This document shows positions 1-13,003 of a stretch of DNA of 64,000 bases, piece after piece; the stretch's first letter is position 1, and every line of letters starts with the position of its first letter. The position numbers and the translations under genes are program-made. Origin of the DNA: Mactra quadrangularis (taxonomy: Eukaryota; Mollusca; Bivalvia; Venerida; Mactridae); NCBI GenBank assembly GCA_025267735.1, contig CM046301.1, forward strand, positions 14,630,190-14,694,189, given 5' to 3'. The notes beneath the pieces are model-generated. The model saw only the letters and a list, made by a program, of their open reading frames with translations, was not told where the DNA came from and did not search any database.

Positions 1-1785
1 TCACACCGTATCCGGTCAGTAACTGACTGTGTAACGAATTTATCTTACCGAGTACCCCCATCTGAGTAGAAAAATAAGGTTTCGTCAGCGCTATCATTCA
101 TAAATTTTGTTACTGACTGGATATTAGAATCTACTGACCTATGATGGGATAATACATGGTCAGCACGTGAACGCTCTCGGCCAATGAAAAACGAGTATTC
201 TGTACGAGGTAAGATAATTGATTATTATTAATGCTATAAAGTGAAATATGGTTTCATTCAATAAATTACAATGAAAAAATATAATCTTGTGTTTACGTTG
301 TAATGAAAATGATAAGTCAAAAAGAAGTCATCTTAAAAGACCCATCATCTTAGAGAATAAATGAAGTAATGATACTTTCGTGTAAATTTTCACTCACTTC
401 TTATATCCTTAAAACAGGATATTTGTCAATTTTGATAAGATATATTTTACCTGAACTCGTGAGTCCAGAAAAAGACATTTCCAATCCTGGCTATGCGACT
501 GTTGAAAATGTTATTAGCATACTAAGTGACATAAGAATAAACATTACATAGAAGTCCAAGAATTTCATCTGTTTCATTATTATAGATTGAAATATACTAA
601 TTACGAAACAAATGTAGTCGTGCATAAACAAATGAACATGAATGTACTGCAATGCAATCTCAAGACATAATGCTAAACAAAAATTTATATTAATGATTTG
701 TAAAGGACTATATTTTACATTATAGATGAAACAAAGTCGATCAATTATTCACTAGCGTAAGTTTGTAAACTAATTAGATAATTTTGGTTATGACAACTGA
801 ACAATTATTCAAGCAAATGTATGTGGCATCCAACATTTTCTGAAGAAATGAAATTGTGACAAAAACTCATAGATGATTTTCGTCATTAATGAACAAAATT
901 AGTAAAGCTTATTCATTTGAAGAGTTTGAATCAGATGTCGATGAACTACAAAATGCTGAGCTTCGAATTTGCTCAGATGACTACTTGTTGTTTTTCATGG
1001 ATAAACGTACATCAATTTGTCCAATAAACAAGATTTTTAATTGCTTTTTAACATCGTATTCAACACATTAAGGTTGTATTTACGACGGCCAGCTCTTCCT
1101 ACTATAGGTTTCCTGAACGCTTTTCTTCATTTATTTTTTACGTCGTATTCAACACATATTAACGTCATATATACGACAGTCAGCTCTTCCTACTACAGGT
1201 TTCCTGGACACTTTTCTATCACCGGTACTAACTTACCCTACCACGAGGCCGACAACTCATGTTTAGGGTATGACCATGCAACCTCGACCGGGCTCGAACC
1301 CGCAATCTCTGGATTCGAAGTCAGACATGCTAACCACTACACTTCGGTCGCGGTTAAATCATGACTTTACCTAAGGACTTTTGGAGTGAAGGAATATATG
1401 TATACAAATCATTCATGTTCTTACTTGCTGTGATGTGCTTGATTGCATGGCTCTTACATCTTGGCCTGTACCTGGCTGGGAGAGTACCTAAAAATAAATT
1501 TATAAAATTTGAAAGAACAATATTACTATGTGAAATTTTAAACTGAATAAATGTATCAACCATGTTTGCTTTATTTCATTAAGTAAACCGAAGTCGAGCT
1601 TCATTAATTATTATTAGCTTCATTATTATTAATACAAGATTAATACAAGAACATTTGAACATACATAAATCAAATGATTTTCTACTTTGAAATCATTTTA
1701 TTACCATCAAAAATAAAAACTACATTTCATCAATAGTGTAAAATTACCAAATTTGAAAACAATCAATCGAAGTGCTTATACATAC
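1..1785. other. Left edge: CAD intron with tRNA-like repeats
   Basis: No CAD exon was found here. A 60-codon open frame at 889-1071 has no recognised relatives, and its tail enters a repeat. The only clear structure is the pair of SINE pieces at 1051-1352. The rest is AT-rich unique-looking sequence. Confidence 0.6.
1051..1352 (-). repeat. SINE family A: truncated copy followed by full copy
   Basis: Two tandem pieces (about 1051-1120 and 1140-1352) share the body (cagctcttcctacta, ggtttcctg). The second ends in a tRNA-like head whose reverse complement has TAGTGGTTAGCATG (box A-like) and GGGTTCGAGCC (box B-like). Stem mismatches argue against a working tRNA gene. Confidence 0.75.
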
Positions 1786-2001
1786 CTCACCATTTTCATA
1801 AGCAACCTTCCCATGTAATACAACTTTCTGTACATTGCCTTTGACTTTTAGACCAGTAAATGGTGTCCATTGAGCTTTACTATATTTCATAGCTTTTGGA
1901 ATGGTCCATTCCTGTTGTAAGTCAACTTCTATGTATGTATTAGACTGCTCAGGTAGATTGAATATACGACGAGGATTTGTGTACAATTTATCAACTAAAT
2001 C
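1786..2001 (-). CDS. CAD: CAD exon: C-terminal end of dihydroorotase domain
   Basis: 72 codons in phase 0, from [19 protein letters not shown] to [32 protein letters not shown] matches the end of the domain before the interdomain linker. Donor gtatgt, so the gene continues past the left edge. Confidence 0.94.
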
Positions 2002-5000
2002 CTGCAAAATTAAAGTTAAAAAAGGTTTTTATATTATATTCACAAATATTACATACTGATTATGCAAAAAGAAAAATGTCACTTAAATGTTTTATTTTCA
2101 TGTTTTATCTTTTGCATTTCTGCTTCAGCAAAGGGCAAAAATATAGTTGTAAATTCTTTGTCTTTGGCTGATCCTAAGTATAAATTTACATGTATTGGAA
2201 AGTTTTAAGTTCACGGAATAATAAGATACAGTGCAATAGAAAAGGCTAGATAAAATACGTATACGTGTATTCAAGTATAGTGACAAACATCGGTATACCA
2301 AAACCTAAATGGTACATACTTGTAATGTTAGCCGGCCATCATTGACAGCTGTAAGTAACAGAGGTAACATTGTCTCTAGTCCAGGAAAACCAGGTGGAGG
2401 CTTTGCACTGTTCTTTTCTTCATCTGTATGTGGAGCTGTAAGGCATATAAACAACATGAGAATAATAAGATTATAATAAATCACAACCTTACAATGTAAT
2501 ATTTTATCAAATTGACCAAGGCTCAATTCCCGAATTGCTCAAGGCTTATTTGTCTGTTTGCTTAAAAATATTCATACCCAACTTATAGACCCATCAAGAT
2601 TTTCGCTTTATGTGTAGCCATATAGCGCTGATCTTGATACATCAGTTTTGCGATGATATAATCCACAAGCAGTGACCCCATGTTGTGATCGATGAGATAA
2701 GATAAGGGTTATAGGTCACCATCATAGTTATATAGATTTCAAGTCATATCAGGGGATTAATTATATCCGTTGTAGACAAATGTATTTTACATGCATTATA
2801 TTGTCCATTGTGCAACAAGAATAAATTAACATATGATATTTTCACAACTTTTAAGGTAGACATTTTGTATACAATACAGTAAGTTGAAACAAAAATGATG
2901 ATTGAAATAAATTTTTTGATGGTCAAATTATGTTAGAAATGAAGATTATGTTTGAATTTATTAATTGCCCATCCGTAAATTTGGATTTGCCTTATATTTA
3001 TTGTTATAAAAGCTTTAAATTTAAATGAATAGTTTTGAAACAATATTTAAAATTCATCGTTATCGTTAAGCCGCCAATAACTATTCTTTTGTTTCGCCTG
3101 CTGCTTTTTTTACTTGGACTAAAATGCCCTTGCATTAATTTGTATAACTGTTTTATTTTAACATTTTACCTTTTTAATGCAATCGTTCTACAATGATTTG
3201 TAAACTTGTAAATAAAAAGTTTTCAATGTATTAACGTTTTAATTAATAATTGTAGTGGTAAACTTAAACAATTGATGTCTTTCATTAAACTTTATCGTTA
3301 TGCCGCCAAAATATAGTAATATTTTATTATACTGTTTTCAGTAATTGGTATAGTCGACTCAATCTTCCCGAACAATAATTATGTATTTTCTAACCAGCCT
3401 GGAATCCTAAAATTTTCATTATAATTATTTTTATCACAACATCATTTGACAGATACAACTACATGTATAATTTTATACATATAGTTATCAATAAAACGGA
3501 GACAGGAAGGTAATCCTGTCATAAAAGTGTACCCGCTGTGCCTTGCTATGCGCAGTGTATTATACAATCACACCAGGAGTCCATAAATCCGATAGCGCAC
3601 ACTATACAATTAAGAAATTAAGGAATTAAGATATTTTCAATATAAAAAGTGCTCCGAAAACTAGAAACATACAGCTTTTTCATGTCATTTGCACAAATTT
3701 GATCAAAGATCAAAGAAACGGAAAGGCATAATTTTTTTCAACTTATATCAGCATGGGTATTTATTTCCCTTCTTATTTTATAGTAACGTGAGTAATCAAA
3801 TAAAACCTCAAATGGGACCAAAACTTTACAATTTTACAAAAAATAAAAACAATCAAATTTGAGCAGAAAGTTTAAACTTTTTTGCATCATTTGCACAAAA
3901 TTGATATCTTAAAAAATAACAGAGTTATGACCGTTCGAAGAATTTCCCCCTATACTTTTCTACTGAAAGTCGAACATCAACTTGGGATTATGTATGGGCC
4001 TAAAAGTTGGACATGAAGAATCCGTTTTCTTAACACCATTACAAACACTAAATGTTTATTTTTAAAAATAGCGAATAACTTAATGAGTAATAAAAACATA
4101 TTATCCTAGCGTAGTGTACATCCAAACAACATAACAGACAGTAAACGAATTGCATACAAGACCTGTAGTAAGAATTATGGATACATTTTAGTTTACAATG
4201 TATAATTACTAATACAAAGACGGAAGTTGAAAGTTTTGAAAATACTACAAACATACTTTCAGAATAATGAAATAGGCAGATTTCATAAAAATTAACAACA
4301 CATAATTTATTCTTAAAATATTGAAATCAGTATTAATACTAGAAACTTTCACCCGTGTTGACATAGAGCGGCAAACGAAATAAAAAGATAATCTCACCAT
4401 GATCAGTAGCAAAACAATCAATTATCGACATATGTTCCCATAATGCATCTTGATCTTCTTTACGTACTAAAGGTGGTTTAACTTGACCTCTCTCGTGACC
4501 TATGACATCAAGGTTGTTAGAGGTCAAAAATAAATGATGTGGTGCTACTTCACAAGTTACTGGTAGTCCTCTTTCTTTTGCTGCTTTGATGATCAGTATC
4601 TATAAGGAAATAAGGGTTTGTTCACGTAAGTATATCATTTGCCATGGTTCGAATTTAACAAAAAAATGGACAAGCAAGTGTTTGTGAGTTGATCTTATTT
4701 CAACTCGTAAAATGAAAAAAAAGATTTAGCGATTCATTTTAAACTTAATTTGTCAGAGTTTAGCTTTTTGACGTTAGCGACACGTCTACTTATTTATCTT
4801 TTATTTATTTTACTGGGTTTAACGCCGTGTTAACACAATTTAAGTCATTTTACGACGTCCAGAGCACCTTACTTAGCTTTCCTGGACCCTTTTTTATAAA
4901 CAGTACTAACCTACCCTTCCACAAGGCCGGAAACTTCTCCATATTATCTAATCAAAAAGTGACATTATTGTTAAATTTTCATGGAAGGGTTTTACCTCCC

Positions 5001-8000
5001 CGGGGGCTGTATATAGCAAACACACCCAAACATTGATGGCACGGTTAATCTATTTCTATATTTATCCCTTAAAACCCATTTATCAACAGTAAGCCTGTTA
5101 TTTTGGACTGCTAAAAATAGACATTTATCTATTTCAAACATCGCTAATGAACAAGATTTTTAAATAAATGCAAACATGGCGTTAATATGTTTATGTTATT
5201 TTTGCATTTCAGTGTGAAAGAAGACAGAAACCGAAAAAAGAATTTAGGTGCTTAAAACTTGAAACAATAGTTCCAAATCACAGTATGTTTAAGATAAAGT
5301 CATATCATTGAATAAACTCATTCCGAATTACATAGTAACGTTCTAAAACTGTTGTGGATCCGGTATATTGAACATAATCGTATAAATGAACATACATAGT
5401 GTGTTCATATAAATTACCCCACTTTTTTAAGAAATAGACACTTGGACAAACATAATTTAGAAAGCAGAATGTTTAAAACTGTTTGTTGTGTCTTTAATTG
5501 TCTCCAATATATGTTATATTTTGATAACTTCGTGGCTGTAAAACAGTTTTCAAGCCTACTGTTAATGAATCTATCTTTATATAGTGGCTTTAAAACCAAA
5601 CAATCAAAATAATATTTACGCTATAACCTTTAAACAAAGGATCGTCGCTACAGAATAGTTTTAAAACCCTTGTTAGCATAATCAACAAGTCAACGCCCTC
5701 TTACGTTTACCATGGAAACATAATACCCGTATACCAATAGAGACACTTTAGATGATATTAAAAAACAACCTTGAAAGATTTTTGTTAAACGCCATGGCAA
5801 AAAAACTCCTTTTATGGTATGAATTATTACCTTTTACTTTTTTTATACCTTATATGGTAAGTTAAGTTAGATGCACAGTTCTTAGTCATATCGTAGCATC
5901 TCGGCCAACTATTATACATTTTATTGCGCCCAGACTTGTTGGCAAGCATATGATTAGAGATCATGCGCTTCCAATCATATGGTATAGAAGAACATGCTTA
6001 AATAAAAGCAATACAAAACTTATCACTCTGGTCGGTAGCGAAGTTAGTAGCGCGCCTGGATTTTGAATCTAGTGTCCCGAAGGGGGTACCGGTTCCAACC
6101 CCACCCGGGGAGGTTATACCCTTCCATGAATATTTTACAATAATGTCTATTTTCCTCCATTAATAAGGTAAATGGGGAAGTGTCTGGTCTTGTGGAAGGG
6201 TAGGTGAGTACTGGTTATAGACATGGGTCCAGGAAAACTAGGTTAGGTGCGCTAGACGCCGTTATATAACCTATACAATGTGATTCTACGGCTTTCTAAA
6301 CCCAACAAAATAAATAAATAGGACTTACCACTACCTCTAATCGATCACGTAGTTTCGCATTAACATATTGAAAATGCAAAATGTACCCTGATTTTAAGCA
6401 GTTGCTTTTACCTTGCTGTAACATTTTCATTTCAGAAACAACTAAACTTGTTTTATCGAGTAGCTGAAAGCTTTCATTTCCAATGTTAATCAATATAGGG
6501 CATTGATACGAGAACTTTCCAATCACCCCTCGTATGTGACGTCTCGTTGTAAGATTAATAATTCAACAGAGTATCACCCATAAATGAAAAACCCTGATCT
6601 TAATTACTTATTTCCTTCCCGAATTTAATTCACAGGTGAATATTTATCAAAGTTAAAATAGGGTCTGACACAATCTCTTGTACTACCTTCGAGCTTCAAG
6701 AGGAACAAATTGAAACGATGTTAATTTGTCCACTAGTTGTTGTTTCATTCCCCTTTCAAGGAAGATCGTATGAGACGGACTGTTCACTGAATAAGCAACA
6801 ATCCTTAGAAGTATCAGTAGTATTCTCTCATCCTTTAAAAGCAACTGGGTAATTACTCGCATAAAGAGTCATAGTTTATGGCAAAGTTAGTACACCTGAC
6901 CCTCTTAGTGCGAGTACATGTACTTGTAATGATATGAAGTCGATGACTTGAACAACTCAACCACAGAGACAATCAAATAAATAGTAAGAAAAAAATAGCA
7001 AACCTCTTCTTTTCTTGCCACATGACACACATGTACAGGACGTTTAGTAAGCTCTGCACACAATATCACAGCTGCTGTGTGGATTCCTTCAGCATGGGCA
7101 CATAAAGTCAAATGTGGCGGCCAATTTTCAAAATGCTGAAATATATTATTATCACTAAATGGTTTATCAAAATGGTCAGTCAGGTAGTTTACAAGAATAA
7201 TTGGAAGCACATTAGAGGTGGGCTGTTGATAGATGACCAATAAACAATTAATTGTTTTGGGCTTTCTGTTGTAACTCTCAAATAGAAAAAGGGAACAAAC
7301 AGTTCTTATATTCTTGTAGAATAGACAGAGTCAAACGTTATAACTATGAACTAGCAACTTACATAAGTTCCTGAAGTCTTTTTTTCAGATCAATTCATGA
7401 GACATTACTATATACAAGTGGTCGTGTGCAAGCATCAGTGCATGAGAAACGTAATAAGATTTTCAAAGTGAGAATGAAAAATTATAATCTAAAAACATCC
7501 TATCATGGATGTCTAAATTTTAATTATTAGATACATATAATAGCAATGTGTTAAAAACCCGATCTAAAATTCTACGCTCGCACACTCGCTAATTTAGGTC
7601 TAGCTGTTTCGTTATGAGGGTTCACGTAACGCAATTTGAAAAGAAACGACCTATCACAGCCTGTAAATAACTCCACTGTCAAATCAGCTCACAAACCATG
7701 GTCTAAAACAGAAATTACGAACTCAAGATGCTCATAATAGTGTTTCGTGTAGAAAGCTATGCATTGATAGGTCGACACAAAGGTCATCTCGACGTGACCT
7801 TCGAAGCGACCCTTCGAGTTTCTATACGAATGCGGTCTTTAGGATATCTGTTAACAAAGATGGGTGTAGTAGAATTTTCTGGTCACAAAGAGGAATGTGA
7901 TAAATGCTTTGACGTAAACAATTTGCAGTCAGTTAGCTCTAATATTTGTATTAGGATCAAACTTGCATTGATCAAATAAAGACATTCATCTATGTTAGAT

Positions 8001-10498
8001 ACTTGGTATATATTGCACAAACCTTCATCCAGATAGATAGATCGTCAAGCTTTAATGTAGTAAATGTTTCATTTAGATACATCTTTAATGCAGCGGCTCT
8101 CTCACCAATTGTTGGTAATAATTTATAATTATCACTACTGGCACCAACAAACACACCATAATCACACCTAGCCCCAGCTTTAGCACATTTCTTGAAAAGA
8201 AACATTTGTTTTTGTTGTTATTTATCGAAGAATATGTCAAGTAAACAACAGTTGGACTTTTCTGTATTGTATCAACACTGGGGACCATATAAGGTAAACA
8301 GTATATTTATTTGAGTTTTTTAGAAAAAGATTTTCTTCATTCGTAAGCAACTGTCCAATTTCTCAAAACAGAGCTGCAAACGTGGGACTTTGATAACTAA
8401 GCTGAAAGGGAACAGCAATTTCCCTTCATTCTTATTCGTTGAGTTTTCAAAATCTTTTGTCTGGAGGCGCACAACTCAAATTCATTTGCTGATACAAGAG
8501 CATCTTGTCAGAGAAGAAATTCTGATGTTACTTTATGACTACATCTTTTGTGTTCAGGTTATTCATTTAAAATACACATTGTTCCACTCAAAGAGTCTTT
8601 AAAGTCATTGATCTTAAAACCGCCTCGACAATAAAAGTTGAATATCACATAACAACAACGTTTATTTATTTAAAAACGGTTTCCATGAATTTAGACTGAA
8701 CAAGCTTCTAACCATTTCTTCGTTATTTTATTTTTTCTGCGTTTTCTTTCAAGTTAGAATTCAAATTTATAATCTAAGTAAGAATCCAATGTAACTTTAA
8801 TAATATACATGGACAATAACTGCATAAATGCCACAAACAAAAATGTGCACCTTTTCACACGAAAAAAGTTATTGTAAGTCAATTTTATTAATTGGCATAT
8901 CAAAGTCAGAAGGATAATAAACATTATCATATTCAAAAAGGTATATAATAATTTACAAAATTCAATACTAGTAATATTTGGAATTGATTAGCCACAAATT
9001 GGCCGTATTATTAACGTTTCTTGCTTTCGATGAAAATCATTGTAAGATTGTTTTGTCAAAAGCGTCACAGAGTATCAAATTTTACTAACACAAAACCACA
9101 TCTTACCTGAGTTATTTGAAAGGCACTCTCATCAACAGTGGGTGGATTAGTGTTAGGCATTGCTAAAATCATTGTTACCCCTCCAGCCAGAGCAGCAGCT
9201 GTACAAGTATTCCAGTCTTCTTTATGAGTAGCCCCTGGTTCTCTTACATGTACATGGACATCAATCAAACCTGTAAGTTAACCGTTAATTATCTATATAC
9301 AGAGTGTGTAAAGGAATACTGGCGTAACTCACTTGTATTTCAAAACTATTCCACTTGATTTATTTTAGTTTGATAACTCTTCTAACCTCATTAAAATAAC
9401 AGCCTTTTTTCGTGTCAACCTCAGTGTTGGTGGGCATATTATGGAGTATAATAAGTTTATACATATATATGATTTTAATTTCTTCTACCATTAGGAGTAT
9501 ATACTTAGCAGAAATAATCTAGATCAAGTTGTAACTTCCAGAATATAATCAAAATATTCCAATTATATCGCACATAAATATATATAAATAAGTACTCCTT
9601 AAAAATAGTGACTAAGATAGAAAGGGCATGTTCACACAGCCCTAAAGATCAAAATATATTATTGTTGAGCATCTTTAGATTAATAACTACACATTTAATT
9701 GATCTTTAATATGTCAATCATCACAATTTTCTTAAAAACATATTTAATCTAACAGCCTGACCAACTAACCAAAGTTCCTTGACACTTATTTAGTATTTAC
9801 TTTCCTATACACAATAGTCGTGTAATAACAACTGTATACATTAAGTCGACAAACTTTCCATTCAGTGAAGGGAAATCATCAAATCTTAACTGACAGACCA
9901 TCATGACCAGCCACGGTCAGGACGGTCTGAGTGCATCATGCACACCACTTCCCCCACTGTCACGGTTTCCAACAAAGACACTGTACCAACATATTCTTAC
10001 AAGTTTTCACTCAGACAAGTTGTTTTTGTTCGTTCTTACATGAATCTCTCAGGGCAAGTGTGAGGTTGGTGCACCCTAGAACCTGGTTTAACTCCCCCCC
10101 CCCCCCGTGTCAATTATTTTACCAAGTGTAGTCCATTCCTTGGTGGAAACACCTTAGATTCTTGTTTTTCGTTATTTGTACGTGACGTCCTTTCTATAAT
10201 TAAAGTTTATGAGACTAAATTATCTCCCTCTTTGCTTTTTGGCTTTGCGGAAGGGATCTGGTTTTTTACTGTTGCTGTTTTACTGTTGTTTTAAAGCTGA
10301 TTTTACTTCAACGAGAAGTTACAAATGACTTACCAAGAAAAAAGCTTCACATTAAAAGGCATGACGTAAATGAACAGTCTGTAAACTATGCACCTAATCA
10401 ATAACTAAATTTATCTAACTCTGAGTTCAACTATACTACCTACCTGGTAAACGAACTACTTTTCCAGGAACTATTTCTTTTATGAGAGAAGTCTTGCT
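1786..10498 (-). CDS. CAD: CAD dihydroorotase-domain block (7 exons, partial gene)
   Basis: Exons 10444-10498, 9107-9270, 8023-8190, 7004-7135, 4398-4599, 2320-2435 and 1786-2001 join in phase to 1053 bases (351 codons) and read as the animal CAD dihydroorotase domain, which cyclises carbamoyl-aspartate to dihydroorotate in cytosolic pyrimidine synthesis. The zinc-site residues are all present in this partial product: H24 and H26 (HVHVREPG), K109 (AALKMYLNE, the lysine that is carboxylated in the family), H143 (CAHAE), H167 ([10 protein letters not shown]) and D239 (CFATDHAPHT). Later motifs [19 protein letters not shown] and NPRRIFNLP also match CAD. The first exon starts in phase 0 after an acceptor, so a further upstream exon is required, and the last ends at a donor, so the gene runs off the left edge towards the linker and ATCase. 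No CPS or glutaminase exon was recognised upstream. A duplicated or split CAD is possible. Confidence 0.93.
2320..2435 (-). CDS. CAD: CAD exon: PGFPGLET segment
   Basis: Completes the split codon to give [19 protein letters not shown] and continues to [27 protein letters not shown] is close to identical with vertebrate CAD as remembered. Acceptor ttacag, donor gtatgt. Confidence 0.95.
2436..4397. other. CAD intron 2436-4397
   Basis: AT-rich, no open frame with recognisable content, no clear repeat boundaries seen. Confidence 0.6.
4398..4599 (-). CDS. CAD: CAD exon: catalytic aspartate segment
   Basis: 67 codons plus one base, from [20 protein letters not shown] to [19 protein letters not shown] and CFATDHAP are family signatures; the Asp is the proton-shuttling metal ligand. 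Acceptor ttatag, donor gtgaga. Confidence 0.95.
4798..5035 (-). repeat. SINE family A copy
   Basis: Begins (plus strand) ttttactgggtttaacgccg and continues with the tcctggaccc body seen at 6029-6318 in the other direction. The tRNA-like head (ccgggggctgtatata) is decayed. Lies in the CAD intron 4600-7003. Confidence 0.7.
6029..6318 (+). repeat. SINE family A, near full length
   Basis: Starts with a tRNA-like head (tggtcggtagcgaagttagt, then box B-like ggttccaaccc), followed by a body with gagtactggttatagac and tccaggaaaac, and ends in taaacccaacaaaataaat. The best-preserved family A copy here. Confidence 0.8.
7004..7135 (-). CDS. CAD: CAD exon: two metal-binding histidines
   Basis: 44 codons, from [17 protein letters not shown] to [13 protein letters not shown]. 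Contains the CAHAE and [10 protein letters not shown] histidines of the dihydroorotase active site. Acceptor tttcag, donor gtttgc. Confidence 0.94.
8023..8190 (-). CDS. CAD: CAD exon: carboxylysine segment
   Basis: 56 codons in phase 0, from [19 protein letters not shown] to [12 protein letters not shown]. Contains ALKMYLNE, whose lysine bridges the two metals in dihydroorotases. Acceptor ttcaag, donor gtttgt (weak but in phase). Confidence 0.93.
8845..9067. mobile_element. Inverted-repeat element (MITE), copy 1
   Basis: About 223 bp with inverted ends (gtgcaccttttcac near the start, caaaagcgtcac at the end) and an interior shared with 12500-12738 and 12771-13003 (attggcatatcaaag, gtttcttgctttcgatg). 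Ends 40 bp from a CAD exon. Confidence 0.7.
9107..9270 (-). CDS. CAD: CAD exon: HxH zinc motif of dihydroorotase
   Basis: Encodes [19 protein letters not shown] through to [12 protein letters not shown]. It carries the HVH metal-binding pair and the MPNTNPP loop typical of the family. Acceptor ttacag, donor gtaaga; starts in phase 1 and ends in phase 0. Confidence 0.95.
10094..10107. repeat. Poly-C run
   Basis: An uninterrupted C tract of about 14 bases in the CAD intron; length is probably polymorphic. Confidence 0.9.
10444..10498 (-). CDS. CAD: CAD exon: entry into dihydroorotase domain
   Basis: Encodes [18 protein letters not shown] plus the first base of a Gly codon. It is flanked by a tttcag acceptor and a gtaggt donor. 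KVVRLPG leads directly into the conserved LIDVHVH of the next exon. Confidence 0.85.
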
Positions 10499-12289
10499 CT
10501 GAAATAAAAAGAACACACGTAAACTTCAGAAAAGGGCATTCAGTATTACTCAAAAATTTTAATCCAATGGCTTTAGGCAATGCAATAGATCATATTGCTA
10601 TTCTGTGGGCCGTTCATTCTGAGAAACTTCATCGAGAAAAAAGACTTTTTAACAATTGATGCTACAAACTGCAGTAATAATCAGTTGTGAACTATAAAGA
10701 GTAACACCTTAGTTGTAATATGTTTAAAACCCAAGCAATTTCCTATTCTCATCTATTGAAGATTGATGCATGGCCTTTCTTTACTTAAATGTAGTAAAGA
10801 CACTCAACAGAACTGCTTCTCTTCAGCAATATCCCTAGATGAAATTGACACATCTTAAGCAAAGGATTACATTAGTACTTCATTTACAATACTTGTTTTC
10901 TATGTAACCAAATTTTGTTGATATTGTTTGATGTTACATTAAAACTTGAATACATACATGTATATATATCAACGTCCATTTTGTTCTGTGTATTTATAGT
11001 AATTGCTTTTCTTCAATTCAATTGCTTAACATTATGTTAAAATTTTGGAAATACAATGTAATGCCAATGAACTTCGTTTAATATGCCAATAAAGCGTTTT
11101 GACGTGACTCAAAGATTGAAGATGTATCAGTCTCTCTGGAGCCTCAGCCATTGTTAACAGATAAGTCTCCACAGCTACATCCAAGTTTACAAAAACCGGT
11201 TGTAAGACTGTGACTTTAGCAGAAGGCAAGCACATAACATTTTTGACAGAAATGATAACTGAGTATTGCCATCATGTTTTATTGTTAAGGTATGAGAATT
11301 TCATTTATTGTGGATAAATGTCAACGAACGTCTGAATGTTAAAGATACAACAAGCTTATGATTCAGCATAATTGGTTTTTCATTGTAATAAGGTTTAACC
11401 TATCACTCGTTTTTACATGGCCAAAATATGTCCTTAGCCACGTTAATGCAATGGGGCATTTAGGAATATTCATATTTGTCAATTTTTGTGTAAAAGACGT
11501 ACTGTGGGAAAAGGGCAATTTATCAAACTTAAACTTAGAAAGCAAAACTGTTTGGGCTGTAATGCAATATTTTAATAACTTAAGACAGTTTTCTGCTGTA
11601 GATGGAAATATCTTGATATAGTGGCTTTAAGTCACAGAACCATATTTAACAAAATCCCTACATGGTGTGGTCATGTTAATGTTAGACAAATAATGCTTAA
11701 TACATCTTAGAAGTTAACATTGCATAACCAGTCTGCTATAGAAATTTACAATGATAAACACGATAATGACATAAGAAACTGTAAACTAAGACAAATAGCT
11801 AGAATCCATAAAAAACAATCATGAATGCTCATAAATTAATATACGATGTTAAGTATCATAACAATGAATTGGTCAGATTTCATGAGCTGTTTACATAAAA
11901 ATAGCTGAAAAAAGCAAATCATAAGACAATTCTCCATAAAAAGACGTCATTACGAAGTAAAAGTTTTCATATGAAACGTGTAATTGCAACCCTTGGCGAT
12001 CTCCCAGAATTGCCTCTAGTGTCTAGAGTTAACGTAATATAAGTCATTCATATAAAAATACCATGTATTTTCTATAGTTCATCACATTATGTTGTTATTG
12101 ATAAAGTAAATTTGAACAAAAATATGATACATGTTTTATATATTGCTAAAACATGTAACAGATGAGACCAGCAGTCAATTATTACTGATCATGCCAAGTG
12201 CTTTAAGAAGCATTTTAAGCTTTTTAGTCTGATATTGGGCTGTTCAAACATCCTATACTAATGCCATAAATGGTCATTTTAACCAAGTA

Positions 12290-12770
12290 CTAAGCACATA
12301 CTCTCGCTAGTGACTGACAACTGCCCATGTTGATACAAAGGTTAGTTAAAAGTGCTGTTTAAAGTCTGTTTCCATCTACTAGTTCAGCCGAAAGGTATGC
12401 ATGAGATTGACCATAGAAAATATCTTATGATCAAACTCCACAAAGGTATGTGTGCCTCATCTAGGATTGAACCCACGGCTCTTAGGATTAGAAATCAGAG
12501 GTGCTTTTCACAAAAATTCTTACGAAAAAAATCTTCGTAAGTCAGTTTCATATAATTAGCATTTCAAAGTTAGACAGATAATAAGCATAACTATGATATG
12601 ATATTAAAAAGATCTACACAATTCTACACAATTTGTATAATATTTGTAATTGATAAGACAAAAAATGAGCATTTTATTAATGTTTCTTGCTTTTGACTTA
12701 CGAAGATTTTTTTCGTAAGAATTTTTGTGAAAAGCACCACAGATGTTTAATCCACATAGCCAACCAGTGT
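12290..12770 (-). repeat. SINE family B copy interrupted by a MITE
   Basis: Body at 12290-12499 (tgactgacaactgccc, ggattgaacccacgg) continues at about 12739-12770 (tccacatagccaaccag) after the MITE at 12500-12738, which sits in the tRNA-like head. Confidence 0.65.
12500..12738. mobile_element. Inverted-repeat element (MITE), copy 2
   Basis: About 239 bp with near-perfect terminal inverted repeats of some 40 bp: ggtgcttttcacaaaaattc at the left, and the mirror gtgaaaagcacc at the right. Confidence 0.85.
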
Positions 12771-13003
12771 GGTGCTTTTCACAAAAATCTTACAATGATT
12801 TTCATCGTAAGTCAAAAGCAAAAACATTAATAATACGGTCATTTATAGGCCAATCGATTCCAAATATAATTGAATAATGTAAAACATTATATACCTTTTG
12901 AATATAATAACACAGTTATGTTTATTATCTTTCTGACTTGAAATGCTAATTAATGAATTTGACTTATGATAATTTTTTTCTTAAAGATTTTGTGAAAAGG
13001 CGC
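12771..13003. mobile_element. Inverted-repeat element (MITE), copy 3
   Basis: About 233 bp, the same ends (ggtgcttttcac and gtgaaaaggcgc), interior more diverged and in the opposite orientation to copy 2. Lies 32 bp from copy 2. Confidence 0.75.

Noticed and set aside
889..1071. 60-codon frame MNKISKAYSFEEFESDVDEL...
   Set aside because: It looks mildly coding-like, but it runs into a SINE, has no splice partner, and no family was recognised.
1279..1352. Possible tRNA gene on the minus strand
   Set aside because: Box A and box B motifs are present but stems have mismatches and the body continues as SINE sequence, so it is a SINE head.
11032..11621. Candidate upstream CAD exon
   Set aside because: The translated frames lack any CPSase or linker motif and have no consistent splice borders.
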